Shown: positions 1 to 47,085, counted from the stretch's first letter. The stretch is 64,000 nucleotides of DNA from Erinaceus europaeus (GCF_950295315.1 NC_080175.1:66613353-66677352), one strand, 5' to 3'. Notes: generated from the sequence alone by a model not told the origin. Program-made: numbers and translations.

Positions 1-245
1 CTACCATACATACTGAGAAGACAGAGGAAATCACCCATACTCTTGGACCAAGACAACATCTAGGAAAAAAACAGTCAGAACTATGTAAATTTCCTAAAGA
101 GAATTTCAAAACTATGGTCCTACAGAGTCTCATCAAAATGAAAAGTTACTGAACGAAAGTATCATCTGTGTCTGGAATTCAGCTTATTATTTTTATGGTT
201 AGAGAATGTAATCTGTATGATTTCAATTCATTTCTACATTTTCTT

Positions 246-540
246 TTTTTTTAATATTTATTTATTTTCCCTTTTGTTGCCCTTGTTTTTTTCATTGTAG
301 TAGTAGTTATTATTGTTGTTGTTATTGATGTCATCATTGTTGTATAAGACAGAGAGAAATGTAGAGAGGAGGGGAAGACAGAGAGGGGGAGAGAAAGATA
401 GACATCTGCAGATCTGCTTCACTGCCTGTGAAACTACTCTCCTATAGGTGGGGAACCGGGGGCTCAAACAGGGATCTTTACATGGGTTCTTACGCTTTGT
501 GCCACGTGAGCTTAACCCACTGTGCTACCGCCCGATTCCC
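246..540 (-). mobile_element. S1 tRNA-derived SINE, full length
   Basis: Reverse-strand copy with TTGTTGCCC/GTTGTT tail, GAGAGAAATG body and a tRNA-like head. Target-site duplication catttctacattttctt at 229-245 and 541-557. Confidence 0.9.
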
Positions 541-747
541 CATTTCTACATTTTCTTAGATGTATTCTGTGGGTCATAATGTTTCATGTGTGCTTAAAAA
601 AATGTATGTTCTGCTTTCATAGACTAGTGCTACAAAATGTCAGTTATGTTTGTTTGTTGTTTCTGTGTTATGTATTTTTATTTATCAAGTTGTATATATA
701 TCTTCCTCTTGTTTGAAATTCCAACCTTATAAAATATAAATTACTTT

Positions 748-918
748 GTGGTCTGGGAGGTGGCGCAGTGGTAAAGCTTTTGACTCTCAGTCATGAGGTC
801 TCGAGTTCGATCCCTGGCAGCACATGTACCAGAATGATGTCTGGTTCTTTCTCTCTCCTCCTAGCTTTCTCATAAATTAAAAAAAATTGTTAAAAATATG
901 TATATTATATATATATAT
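748..918 (+). mobile_element. S3 tRNA-derived SINE
   Basis: Head GTCTGGGAGGTGGCGCAGTG and B-box-like GAGTTCGATCC; A-rich tail ending in (TA)n at 903-922. Target duplication atataaattacttt at 734-747 and 919-932. Confidence 0.88.
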
Positions 919-1209
919 ATATAAATTACTTTTATATAATTGTCTATGTTTGTTTCAGAAGTTTTCAGTTCTGTTGTGCCAGTCTCTATGTGATACTACA
1001 TTTGTATAGTGACAGTTCTTAGGGTAGACAGATTTAGCAAAAAAAAAAAAAAAACCCAGGAAATTCACCTAAATTTGAATTTCAGATAAGTAACAATCTT
1101 TTACGATGTGTCTTCTTCAAATATTGTATGAAATTCTGAAATCCAAATTGAAGTATCTTGTCCGATTGCCCACTTATCTTTAACCCTTTCCGAAGTTTAT
1201 TGATCTATT

Positions 1210-1560
1210 TTTTTAAGATCTTTAAATATTTATTATTTGATTGGATAGAGAGAGGTTGAGGGGCACAGGGGAGAAAGAGGGACACCTGCAATAGCCTTCA
1301 GAATGTTGCAGGTGTGGCTTCACAGCTGCTTAATTTAAAGTTTCCATGTAGCTTCCACAGTTGCTGTTCGATACTGTATGGTATTATTTCTTTATTTGTT
1401 ATTAATAGTATGTTACAAGATTTTAAGATTACAGTGTATTGTTCCACACCACACTCACCACCATAGTTAAGTGTCCTTACCCTCCTATCACCCAAAGATA
1501 ACTAGCTTAATCTTACAAGTCTTAGAAACAGTTTGCTTACTGCATGTTGTTATGAATCTG
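1210..1560 (-). mobile_element. SINE fragment followed by an L1-type 3' piece
   Basis: 1210-1320 resembles the 3' half of S2. 1365-1560 shares with 48715-48880 the phrases CACCACACTCACCACCA and AAAGATAAC, an L1-type 3' UTR sequence in reverse. Confidence 0.55.
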
Positions 1561-1899
1561 TAAGTGTTTCTTATCTAGATGCTTTTATATGCCCTGAGAA
1601 TCTTTGATGTTTTAAAATTTCATGATGGAAACTTGTGTTTGTTGATTTGTTTATTGTGTTTGGCACACAATGAGATTTCAATCTCAGAGCTTGTCTTTCC
1701 AGCTCAGCACAATTCCAACATAATGCTTTTGATAATTTCTTTCCTCCTATTTTATGTTTCCTCTTTTTTGAATTTCTACTATTTAGATGTAGGTCTGGGC
1801 TGATTCTTTGAATTTCATTTCTTCCTCTTCCCCACTACCCCAGCATTTAGTTTGTGATTATTATAATCCTCCTCTCTCTTTACAAAAGACAGGCATTTT

Positions 1900-2030
1900 C
1901 TGGGGGAGAGATAGTGTAGTTATTATGTAAAATGTCTTTCCTGCCTGAGGCACCAAAGGTCTCTGGTTCAGTCCTCAGCAGCACCATAAGCCAGAACTGA
2001 GCAGGTCTCTGATAAAACAAACACAACAAA
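1900..2030 (+). mobile_element. S4 SINE
   Basis: Matches the S4 pattern: head with TTATGTAAA, then CCTGAGGC, GGTTCAGTCC and CCAGAACTGAGCAG. Confidence 0.75.
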
Positions 2031-2457
2031 AGGGCATTCTCCTCAGTGGGCCCTGATTGACACCAACCTCATTGGCTCCCAGAGTGCCAAACTCTTTAGG
2101 AAGACAACAGAGAGACTGGTAGCTTACCTATGAAGTCTCCTTTAATTAAGGTGTGGTAAGAAATGGTATATTTTGACCTGATATAGTATGTTTTAAATTC
2201 AGACATTGTAGGACAGAGTATCAACCTTTTATTTATTTTTTTCAGCAGACCATATCCAATTGTTTTCAGAGTCCCTAGATTCTGAGGGAAAGACCAGAAA
2301 GACCAGGTAAGCCTAAAGGAAGCAAAGCTTCCATAAGAAAGGAAGGAGATATATTTAGAAGAATATCATCTGAATTCCAGTACTCCATAGGTAAATATAG
2401 ACAAGTTATGGAGACTAAGGTAAGGTACTCACTGGATGTGGAAAAAGTAAATTAGCA

Positions 2458-3040
2458 GGGCTGGGAGGTAGCACACTGGGTTAAGTACATATACTAGGAA
2501 GCATAAGGACCTGTGCAAGGATCCCATTTCAAGCTCCCCACTGTAGGGGTTTCACTTCACAAGGGGTGAAGTAGGTCTGAAGGTCTCTTTCTCTGCCCCT
2601 CTTTATCTCTCTGCCCCTCAATTTGTCTCTCTCTCTCTTTTAATATTTATTTATTTATTTATTCCCTTTTGTTGCCCTTGTTGTTTTTATTGTTGTAGTT
2701 ATTATTGTTGTCATTGATGATGCTGTTGTTGGATAGGACCGAGAGAAATGGAGAGAGGAGGGGAAGACAGAGAGGGGGAGGGAAAGGTAGGCACCTGCTT
2801 CACTGCCTGTGAAGTGACTCCCCTGCAGGTTGGGAGCCAGGGGCTCGAACTGGGATCCTTAGGCTGGTCCTTGCGCTTTGCACCACCTGTGTATAACCCG
2901 TTGCACTACCACCTGACTCCCTCCCTCTCAGTTTCTCTCTGTCTTATCCAATAAAAAGGAGTAAATGACCACCAGGAACAGTGGCTTCCTAGTGCCAGCA
3001 CTGAGCCCTAGTGATAACCCTGGAGGCAAAGAAATAAAAA
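2458..3040 (+). mobile_element. S2 long-form SINE split by a later insertion
   Basis: Head at 2458; pyrimidine-rich tail interrupted at 2640; resumes at 2923 with TTTCTCTCTGTCTTATCC and a 3' extension ending AACCCTGGAGGCAAAG. It is older than the S1 inside it. Confidence 0.8.
2640..2922 (-). mobile_element. S1 SINE nested in S2
   Basis: Complete reverse-strand S1 from its T-rich (A-tail) end to CTACCACCTGACTCCC, inside the C/T-rich tract of the older SINE. Confidence 0.88.
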
Positions 3041-3124
3041 GTAATTTAGGTAGAAAAGAAGTCTGATCTGAAGAACTAGTCTGACAAGAGGTATGAATTA
3101 ATTCAGATACGACAGACATTTTCT

Positions 3125-3333
3125 TTTAAAATTTTTTAATCTTTATTTATTTATTGGATAGAAACAGAAATCAAGAGGGAAGGGGAAGATATAGAGAAAG
3201 AGAGACAGAGAGATAGCTGTAGCACTCACCACCGGCAAAGCTTTCCCCCTGCAGGTGAGGACTGGGGGTTCGAACCTGGATCCTTGCGCATTATAACATG
3301 TGCACTTAACCATGTGCACCACCACCCAGCCCC
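3125..3333 (-). mobile_element. S2 SINE
   Basis: Reverse-strand copy with GGTTCGAACCTGGATCC and the head CACCACCCAGCCCC. Confidence 0.85.
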
Positions 3334-3554
3334 ATGACAGACATTTTACATCAACTAAAAAAAGCTAATATGCTAAATCTGAATTTTAGTGAATTGTAAA
3401 CTTGTCATGCAATAGGAGAAAATATATTTTATTACCTATTTGGGTATGTGCAAATGTATAAAACAGATGTGTGAATTTTTGAGCACTTTCTGAGTGTGTC
3501 AGTTTAAGCAAGTTGGCTCTAAGTGAAAGATTTAGCAACATAAATAATAGTTGG

Positions 3555-3700
3555 TTTTTTTATTTAAGATGTTGACAGAGAGTGAGAAAGAAAATAAACC
3601 ATAGCACGGAAGCTTCCTTCAGTGGGGACTGGGCTTGAACCTGGGTTATGCATATGACGTGACAAACACTATCTAAGTGAAATGTTTTGCCAGACCAATT
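3555..3700 (-). mobile_element. S5 SINE
   Basis: Reverse copy with GGGGACTGGGCTTGAACCTG and a diverged head near 3690. Confidence 0.65.
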
Positions 3701-4067
3701 AGTAGGTTTATTTTTGTTTGTTGTTTGTTTGTTTTATTAAGTCAGTGAAAACCTTGGTAGTTGACTTCCCAGAAGCTAAGATGGATAATGTCATGGTGGT
3801 AACAACAGCATAACAAAGCCTTTCGCCATATAAGTCCTTTGTTTTCAAGAATATCACAAATGGAACTAATTGAGTTATGAAATGATAGTTTACTTAATAT
3901 TATTGAGATGATTACTTTCAATAGGTCTGTAAATAGTTTATGAAGATGAGTAACATTGGTCTTTACTTACTTATTTATTTATATGTTTTGCTAGTAGGGA
4001 TATCACTGGGGCTCAGAGCCTACATGACTCCACCATTCCAGGCAGTGCTTTCTCTGCTTTTTATTTT

Positions 4068-4505
4068 TTAAGTTATATTTTAATTATATTTATTTATTTA
4101 TTGGATAGAGACAGCCAGAAATCAAGAGGGAAAGAGGTGATAGGGAGAGAGACAAAGAGACACCTGTAGCGCTGCTTTACCACTTGTGAAGCTTTCCTCT
4201 TGTCACAGGTGGGGTCTGGGGGCTCAAACCCAGGTCCTTACACATTGTGAGGCGAACGTGATAACCACTACACTACGGAAACTGCGGTTCCTTACACATT
4301 GTAACATGTGCGCTCAACCAGGTGCACCACAACCTGCCCACTCTGTTTTTTCTTTCTTTCTTTCTTTCTTTTTTGTAGAGGTTGAGAGACAGAGAAAAAG
4401 AGAAGGAGAGAGAAAGAGAGAGAGAGTGAATGAGAGACACTTGCAGTACTACTCCACAGCTAATGAAGCTTCTCTCCTGCAGGTGGGAATCAGGGACTTG
4501 AATAG
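4068..4505 (-). mobile_element. Two adjacent S2 copies
   Basis: First copy 4068-4342 has its head region partly duplicated (CCTTACACATTGT occurs at about 4236 and 4289). The second, 4350-4505, starts in a (CTTT)n tract and lacks its head. Confidence 0.7.
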
Positions 4506-4744
4506 TTTTCTCTACTTATTAATGACACAGTATTATCTTTACATCAGTAATAAGAAAAAGTAATGATAAAATTGACACTAAATATTACTTCACTTTAGCA
4601 ATAAAATATCCATCTACACATATTTCTCTGGAAAATAAATTGAGTATTAACCCAATATGTTTCAGTGAGATGAATTTCAAAAATAATGACTTTTTAAAAA
4701 AGGATGATTAAGTGGGTCAAGGAGATAGGCAAGTGTAAGACACC

Positions 4745-4973
4745 AGACTTTTAGTTATTTATTTTTTAATAATTTGCTTTATGTTTTCACTTTGTTTATT
4801 TTGTTTTTAATAGGACAGAGAACAGTTTAGAGGGGAAAGGGAGATAGAGAGGGAGAAGACCTTCTTCACCACTTGTGAAGCTTTCCCCTTGCAAGTAGGG
4901 ACTGGGGGCTTGAACCGAGGTCTTTGTGCATTGTAATGTGTGCCATTAGCCAAGTGTGCCACCACCCAGTCCC
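4745..4973 (-). mobile_element. S2 SINE
   Basis: Reverse copy ending CCACCACCCAGTCCCC. Confidence 0.8.
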
Positions 4974-4987
4974 CACACTAGATTTTT

Positions 4988-5263
4988 AAAAAAATATATT
5001 TACTTATTTATTCCCTTTTGTTGCCCTTGTTGTTTTATTGTTGTAGTTGTTATTGATGTTGTTGTCTAGGACAGAGAGAAATGGAGAGAGGAGGGGAAGA
5101 CAGAGAGGGGGAGAGAAAGATAAACACCTGCAGACCTGCTTCACCACCTGTGAAGTGACTCCTCTGCAGGTGGGGAGGCGGGTGCTCTAACCAGGATCCT
5201 TAAACCGGTCCTTGCGCTTTGTGCCACCTGCGCTTAACCTGCGGCGCTACTGCCCGACTCCCC
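4988..5263 (-). mobile_element. S1 SINE
   Basis: Full-length reverse copy. Imperfect target duplication around acactagattttt (4975-4987) and atactagaattttt (5264-5277). Confidence 0.88.
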
Positions 5264-5489
5264 ATACTAGAATTTTTATCTGAGACTCAATAGTCCTAAT
5301 TTCAATCTCTGGTACCACCATCATCCAAAAGTAGCAGTATTCTGGTCTCTCTGCCATTAAAATAAATAGACTTTCAAAAAATAATAAATTTAAAGTTGTG
5401 ATACAGAGTTTTTAAAATCAATTTTGTGTGAACTAATAATGATCATAAGTTATAGATCTGAAAACTTTTTAGACACTGAGCATTTTTGC

Positions 5490-5820
5490 CTTGGGGAGAG
5501 AGCATTGTAGTTAAGCAGAACTTGGAGTTGATGTATTGCACCAAAGTAAAAGGCTCTGGAGTGGGGGGGGGGTCAGTTCCTAGAATAGGCTGACAGTGGA
5601 CCTAGTGGGAGTTGTACTGTGTGCAAAACTAAGAAATGTTATGTATGTACAAACTATTGTATTTACTGTCAACTGTAAAACATTAATCCTCCAATTAAAA
5701 AAATGGTTAAGCAAAACAGCTTTCATGTCTGAGGCTCTGAGGTCCAACCTTCAATCCCCACCATCAGCATAAACCAGAGCTGAGCTATGTCTTGGTTAAA
5801 AATAAAATAAATAAGGAAAA
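5490..5820 (+). mobile_element. L1-type 3' end followed by an S4 SINE
   Basis: 5490-5705 shares ACTGTCAACTGTAAA and CCAATTAAAAAA with other L1 3' pieces such as 56300-56520. 5706-5820 is an S4 copy with CCAGAGCTGAGC. Confidence 0.6.
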
Positions 5821-6259
5821 CATGGCATATTTTGTAAAAACTAAGTTTATATTATGTTTTTCTTATACAAATTTATAACAAAGCATGAAAGTATATTACT
5901 TTGGGATAAAACTTATTGTGGGAAAACAAATATGAAAACAGAGAAGGCAGTAAAATCCCCAAATGTCCAATATATGTACTTAGTATACATATATATTTAT
6001 TATATAGAGGGTAATTTTGCCCACGTAACTATACAAACTATTAAACTATACAAACTATATTACGTATACAAAGTATTAACATATTTTTAGTAGTTATGGC
6101 AAGTGACTAATTACAATAACATTTAAATTCCTTTGGATAGTGGATAGCAATTTGGAAATGTCAGTTTGAAAAACTGTCTTTTCCAGTCAGAGTATAATGA
6201 AAAGTCTTAGACATCAGCTTAAAAACTGAAAACCATTTACTATTTTTTCTTTTCTTTTT

Positions 6260-6402
6260 TTTAAAGAATTTATTTATTAAGGATAAAGAGGAGAGAGAGA
6301 ATCAGACATCCCTGTGTTACATGTATTGCTAAGGGGTTGAACTTGGGACCTCATGCTCGAGAGTTCAATGCTTTATCAACTGTGTCATCTCCCAGACCAC
6401 TA
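6260..6402 (-). mobile_element. S3 SINE
   Basis: Reverse copy containing GGGACCTCATGCTCGAGAG and CATCTCCCAGACC. Confidence 0.8.
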
Positions 6403-6834
6403 CTACTTTTTCCTATTATCTCCTTTGTACAAAAACTATTTGTTTTCAAAATTTATCCTCTTGACTGAAATACAGGTGGCTAAGGAGAGGAACCTTGTTT
6501 CTTAAGCTCTGTCTCCTTCACAAAGCTTTAACTAAGTAAGGGCTCGATAAAATATATGCTGAGTTACTTTACAGTTTAAATTCTCATCAAAGGTAATCAT
6601 TCATTCTTCTCCAACTATTCTGTTTTTATCTAAACTTTAGTTTATTTTTTCAATATTCATAATAACTCTTAGTATTTCAAAAGCAACTGACATTATCTCT
6701 AAATGAGACTAGAAAAGATAATGTGACAAGAAATGAGTATATTCAATAAATCAATCCAAGTTTTTTCTGATAAGTAATTACCTACAATTACACACCCAGT
6801 GGAGTGTACACATTGGGAAATTTTCATTTTTTTT

Positions 6835-6881
6835 TCTTTCTTTTTTTTGGATAGGACAGAGAGAAATTGAGAGGGGAGGAC

Positions 6882-6943
<62 letters not shown>

Positions 6944-7072
6944 CTGTAGACCAGCTTCACTGCTTGTGAAACAATCACCCTGCAGGTGGGGAGCTGGGGG
7001 CTTCAACAGGGATCCTTGCACGGGTTCTAGTGCTTTGTACTATGTGCGTTTAACCCGGTGCGCCATGCCATT
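6835..7072 (-). mobile_element. S1-type SINE with an expanded (GA)n body
   Basis: GGATAGGACAGAGAGAAATTG is followed by about 55 bp of GA/GGGA repeats, then the usual CCTGCAGGTGGGGAGC segment. Confidence 0.8.
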
Positions 7073-7139
7073 CCAATTTTCTTATAAGTACTCATTTTCT
7101 AGATAAAATAAGCTTATGTATGCTTAACTAAAACAAGTT

Positions 7140-7905
7140 CTTCTTTAAAATTTTATTTATAAAAAGGAAACACTGACAAAATCATAGGATAATAGGGGTA
7201 CAACTCCACATAATTCCCACTACCAGAACTCCGTATCCCATCCCCTCCCTTGATAGTATTCCTATTCTTTAACCCTCTGGGAGTATGGACCCAAGGTCAT
7301 TGTGGGATGCAGAAGGTAGAAGGTCTGGCTTCTGTAATTGCTTCCCCGCTGCACATGGGTGTTGACAGTTCGATCCATACTCCCAGCCTGCCTCTCTCTT
7401 TCCCTAGTGGGGTGGGGTTCTGGGGAATCAGAGCTCCAGGACACATGGGTGGGGCTGTATGTCTAGGGAAGTCTGGTTGGCATCATGATAGCACCTGGAA
7501 CCTGATGACTGAAAAGAGAGTTAACATATAAAGCCAAACAAGTTGTTGACTAATCATGTCTCTGTTTTGTAGATAGCTAGTAGGCATATTTTAGTTATAT
7601 TCCAAAGGGCTCATGACTATACTAGCTTTTTTTTCCCCTGAGTCTGAAATCTGATATGCAGGTGGATCCAAGTTATTGTCTGGGGAGATGATGTCATGGC
7701 TGAAAAAGGGACCAGAAAGCTGGATCAGGGAAGAGAGTAGCTCCCAAATATGGGAAAGGTGTATAGATATTGTTGACTGTAACCCCCATCGATTTGATGT
7801 GATCTTGGGCCCATATTCAGCTTAGGAGCCTATGTGACCTCTGCTTCCTTGTAGATCTGAGCTCACCTTCTGTGGTCATGAGTAGGAATGTTCCAAGCTG
7901 CCCCA
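7140..7905 (-). mobile_element. Family L repeat (L1-like 3' end), nearly full length
   Basis: Reverse complement of the unit seen at 13190-13985: starts in TTTATAAAAAGGAAACACTGAC (A-tail side) and ends at CATGAGTAGGAATGTTCC. Confidence 0.78.
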
Positions 7906-8463
7906 ATATCATAATAATTCTAACATGCACCAAATTTGAGAGCAGTAAGAACACCAGCGGGTGAGTTATAGCACTTGGCAATAAGCCTTTTCTTTTATGG
8001 CTACTGTTACAGAATTACAATGAGATTGTACAAATGTTTTGTGTGTCACCCAGCATCCTGCTTAAAACACTGGCAGGACATGCAGTAGCCTGTCACTCTG
8101 TGGCACTGCACTAGCTGGAAGTTGCTGTTTTCCAAGTATGTAAAACACTTTCTGGAATTTTTGAGAACTACCAGGAAAATTTGGTCTTATTCTGTGACTA
8201 TAATCCTAAAAAAGAAAAAAATACTTAAAATATGTTGTTAGCACTTCATTTTGTACTTAGTATTACTAGAGAAATAACTTTGCATATAGACCTCTTAAAA
8301 TCACTTAGCAAAGGCAATTAAAAACATATTAAAACTCAAAAAAACAGAGTCTACTCTGGAAATATTAAGTTTGGATTTAGAAATTAGATAGCCCATTATT
8401 TCCCAGGATTCTTATCATTCCCTTATTGTTGGGAAATTGCTGCCTAAAGTAAGACATTATGAT
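7906..8463. other. Unassigned 3' flank
   Basis: A/T-rich single-copy-looking sequence; no gene, RNA or repeat recognised. Confidence 0.4.
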
Positions 8464-8600
8464 GTTGGGGCCAGGTGTTGGCACACCTGGTTAAGTGCAC
8501 ACATTACAGTGTTAAAGGACCCAGGTTCAAGCTCCTGGTTCCTACCTGCAAGGGGAAAGCTTCACAAGTGGTGAAGTAGGGCTGCAAGTGCTGGTCCTAG
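8464..8600 (+). mobile_element. S2 SINE, 3' truncated
   Basis: Head GGGGCCAGGTGTTGGCACACC through GAAGTAGGGCTGCAAGTG; the pyrimidine tail is missing. Confidence 0.75.
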
Positions 8601-9639
8601 GTAGCTTATATTGAGTGCCCTCTGTCCCAGGAATGCTACCTGCTCTTTAGGACAGCTCTCTGAGGTAGGGCACATGGACCCATTTGCTCAGAGGTCTCCA
8701 TATAACATTCATAAAAAGCAAAAGGTGGGATGGAGACTTCCATACCATGGTCTCATGACTGAGCTCTTTGATAAGGGGCCTTGCCCACTGTGGCAGCACT
8801 GACCAGAGAGCAGATAGAACAAAGGAAGTAGGATGAGGGACCTTTCATGATTCCACAAGGGAGCAGCCACACCCAGAAATGTAACCATACTTTGGACAAG
8901 CTAAAGGCAAAGTCATGGGCTTGAAGGTATTAATTAATATATGTAAGGAATTTCTCATATATGATAGAGTACAGTGAAGATTAGTTGTTCTGATTCATAT
9001 CTAGTTTCCCTAGAATTAAATTCCTGCCAAGTTAATGCAAAGGTAAACAGCTTTGGCAAACAAAACAAGGCAATGTTAAGTGTTTTTTTTCCTCCCAATC
9101 TTAAAATTATTTTTAAAAAATACTCATTTTCCATAGTCATAGAGTGAATGGCAAGCAAAAGTCTGTTTAATTATCTGTGTATTTTCAATCTGCCTATTTA
9201 GGTAAGGGCACTTAAACAAAAGCAGTGCACAATAAAAGTCAGCAGTGGTAATAGGACAGTTTAGATAGCACCCACCGACTGCCAAGACAAAGAAAGAAGT
9301 GTCAAAAGAGATGATTGCTTTGTGTCAGGAACTCAGTCTTTCCAGATAAGGCAAATAGGGAGTTTGATCTAGCCTGGAACTGAAAATTTACAAAGTTCCA
9401 GGAGTACATCTCACCCTCAGGAATCTTCCAGGGGCACCCTTTCAACTTAATTTGGACATAACTCAACATTATTATTATTTATAAACAAAACTGTGCTTTG
9501 CCTCAGCTTCTCAATAGACTGCTCTAATTTATTTGAAGCTTGAGGAGATAGACAAAATTGCCTACACTACTGTCTGAGTATATATATTTTTAGTACAGTT
9601 CAAGGAACCAGGCTTTGTTTGGAACCTAAGCTACACTTT
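8601..9639. other. Unassigned 3' flank
   Basis: No repeat of the local families and no coding signal. It may contain the end of a long SLC2A2 3' UTR: an AATAAA on the minus strand lies near 9530. Confidence 0.35.
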
Positions 9640-10240
9640 GCCGTAATCCAATTTTCTAGTTTTATTCTCAACTCTGACACCGTCTTCTCAGGTAATACTC
9701 TTAGTTCACCTGCATATTAGCTATGAGTCTCAGGCAAAAATTACTAAAGTCATGGGCCCCTTGGAACATACCTAAAGTAGACTTCCTAGCTTCTTTCCAC
9801 ACAAAGACCCCGAATTTCATCTGCTTTCATGCCTACCTTTGGGTTCCTGTTTATTAAACAGTTTGTCCTGATTTATATCTTAATGCTTTTCAGCCACCAA
9901 GTTGCAGTCGCTACTGTGATGCCATCCTGACTTTCCTTGGGCAGATGACCTCACCAATGTGTCTTGGAACCTCACCTCCCCATAGCCTTCCCCCACTAGG
10001 AAAAGATAGAGACAGTCTGGTGTATGGGTTCACCTGCCAACGTTCATGTTCAACAGAGAAGCAATTACAGAAGGTAGACCTCCCAGCACCCCAAAAAGAA
10101 TTTTGGTCCATACTCCCAGAGGAATAAAGAATAGGAAAGTTTTCCATGTAGGAGATGAGAAATAGAACTCTGGTGGTGGGAATTGTGTGGAGCTGTTATC
10201 TATAATCTTGTCAGTCCTTAGTAAACCTCTATTTAAAAAA
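9640..10240 (+). mobile_element. Family L repeat, 5' truncated
   Basis: Shares with 13380-13985 the blocks AGCCACCAAGTTGCAG, GGGCAGATGACC, AAGCAATTACAGAAGG and GGTGGTGGGAATTGTG, with an A-rich end at about 10230. It is antisense to SLC2A2. Confidence 0.75.
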
Positions 10241-10962
10241 AAAAAAGGGAGTCTTGTTTACTTAAGATACAAAAATATTTAACCTAAATATAGATTAGAA
10301 CCTATAGAGAATTAACAATAGTTTATAACAAATGTTGACATTAATTGATGCCTCTGCTATATGATTATATAAGATTGTTTTAGTGTTGTAATCCATCAAA
10401 GACCATTTGGTCACCAATTCCACCCCACCCTTCTCCCAGTACTGAAAAATAATAGACCGTCTACCCCAAAAGTCAATTTCTCTTTATAAACATTTTTTAA
10501 TGGAGGCAGTAAGTTATCCTGTATGAAAACACAAGAAAAGTAAACTCTTAAACTAAATACAAATTGTATGGCACAATAAAAAATGAATGAGAGAAATTAT
10601 TAATTTTTACATGAAGCTTACTACCAAACAACAGCATTAATATCTGATACACTGAAATCACTTCCATTTCTGGGAAGTTTTTGTTAGAAAGAACTGAGCT
10701 AAGAACATTAGAAATGCGCTTGCCCTTTCTTGTAGCAAATGAATTAGGCTTTTTGGTTTACTTAGTTATAGAGTCTTATCAAAAATATAGTCTCAAACTT
10801 AGAAAAATACTTTTGTCAGTAATACTTGATGAAATTTCTAGTCAAAGCCCATAAAGGTGCTCTGAAAAAATAAAGCAACACTTTGCAACGTGGAGAGACA
10901 CTGTCAGTGAAGAAAACGGAGCTTCCTCTCAGTTCTTGTTCAATTTGAAAAGCAGGTTATCT
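10240..10962 (-). other. SLC2A2: Proximal 3' UTR of SLC2A2 (extent uncertain)
   Basis: Repeat-free, A/T-rich sequence directly after the stop codon. On the transcript strand it contains an ATTAAA (plus coordinates 10496-10501) but no AATAAA. AATAAA hexamers occur further on, near 9850 and 9530. Human SLC2A2 has a 3' UTR of more than 1 kb, so the transcript may run through the family L repeat at 9640-10240. The end cannot be settled from sequence. Confidence 0.5.
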
Positions 10963-45622
<34,660 letters not shown>

Positions 45623-46540
45623 GGTGCAGTTCGGGAATTCAGTCCTCTGTCCAGGTCCTGTGGTGAGTGTGCTGTGTACAGCTGACCAGCCTGGACCTTT
45701 CTCCCCCTCACCCAAGCTAGTTATACATTACAGCAGTAGAAGGAGGAGCAAGCCTAAAAGTCCAAGTCTAATCACAGCCGAGGGTAGCTATTGATGGGCA
45801 GCCAATCAATACCTGCTTTGCCTGAGTGACCACTGGCCTCAGAGCCATGGTGCCACCTGCAGAGGAGGTGGGAGTAGCAGCCCTGCGTGCGAGTCACACA
45901 CAAGGAGGGTATACGGGAAGGTGTGTGCTGAGGAGGCGGCAGGTGAACCAAAGGATTTGTGGAGTGCTTTTGGTGTCTCCTCAGGGGGGATTGTGCTGGG
46001 GTGCCATGCTATGTTGTGGGGCAGGCAGACTTAGGGGCACACTAGATTCTCCTCCCCGTTCCCAAGAAACAGTACTGGGGTGCCTGAGCCCCAGAGCTGG
46101 ACAATGTGACCACAGGCCATTGCTGATTTGAGTAGTTACCTGGGCAAGTTCAGGGAGGGAAGGATGCACTTGGGTTGAATCTCAGTCCTTCACTGTTGCT
46201 GTGACCTAAAGCCAGCGACTCAATGTGACTTTCTTGTGCCCTTGTTTATGCACCCATTATAAGTAATGGGACGTACACTTAGTAGTCTTGGGTGGCTTTA
46301 ACGAGATCATAGATGAAACTGTTTAGCAGGGTGCAAGGTGTTTGCTCAGCAAATGGCAGTGGTGATTATATTTTCACAAGCATTATAATTACTGTGTCTA
46401 AGTAGAGCAAGAAGGATTTGTTGGAGGGAACTGTTTAAATAAAGAAAACAAGGAAACAAATAAGGCTGTTCACTTGACTTCAGCTTGCATCTTTTGGTGT
46501 CACTGGCGCTGCCTGATTTCTATGGGATCCAGGGGAGGTC
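45623..46540 (-). promoter_or_regulatory. SLC2A2: SLC2A2 5' UTR and proximal promoter region
   Basis: About 0.9 kb upstream of the proposed start codon is free of recognisable SINE or L1 sequence, unlike everything around it, which fits a promoter and 5' UTR under constraint. The human start site lies roughly 300 nt upstream of the ATG, which would put it near 45.9 kb here. No clear TATA box was found. A dyad TATTGAT-N9-ATCAATA lies at 45789-45811, about 170-190 nt upstream of the ATG. The exact start site is not determined. Confidence 0.45.
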
Positions 46541-46556
46541 AAAATTCTGTGAACTT

Positions 46557-46707
46557 GTCGTCCGGGAGGTGGCACAGTGGATAAAGCACTGGATTCTCAA
46601 CCATGAGGTCCTGAGTTCAATCCCTGGCAGCACGTGTACCAGAGTGATGTCTGGTTCTTTCTCTCTCTGTACCTATCTTTCTCATAAATAAATAAATTCT
46701 TTAAAAA
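46557..46707 (+). mobile_element. S3 SINE, full length
   Basis: Target duplication aaaattctgtgaactt (46541-46556) and aaaattcagtgaactt (46708-46723), one mismatch. Confidence 0.92.
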
Positions 46708-46744
46708 AAAATTCAGTGAACTTAGTGGGCAAAATCACTTACTT

Positions 46745-47085
46745 AGACAGTTCATGCTCAGTCTCCACTGCATTGAAGGAAGTTTCAGTGCTAGGGTCTC
46801 CTTCACTCTTCAGGCTGGGCCTTGGCACACCCGGTTAAGCACACACATACACATTTCCATGAGCAGGGACCCTGGTTCAAGCCCTGGCTCCCCAACTACA
46901 GGGGGAGGCTTCATGAGCAGCAAAAACAGATCTGTAGGTATCTCTTTCTCTCTCTCTCTGTTAATCTCCTCCTTCCCTTTCTCTTTCTCTCTGTTCTATA
47001 AAATAGTTAAAACAAAACGAAACAAAATAAAAAAACTCACACTCTCTCTACCTTTATGTTTCTATTTAAAAACAGACAAACAGAC
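46745..47085 (+). mobile_element. S5 SINE split by an S2 SINE
   Basis: S5 tail CATTGAAGGAAGTTTCAGTG is broken at about 46800 by a plus S2 (to 47010) and resumes as CTCTCTCTACCTTTATG. Confidence 0.72.
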
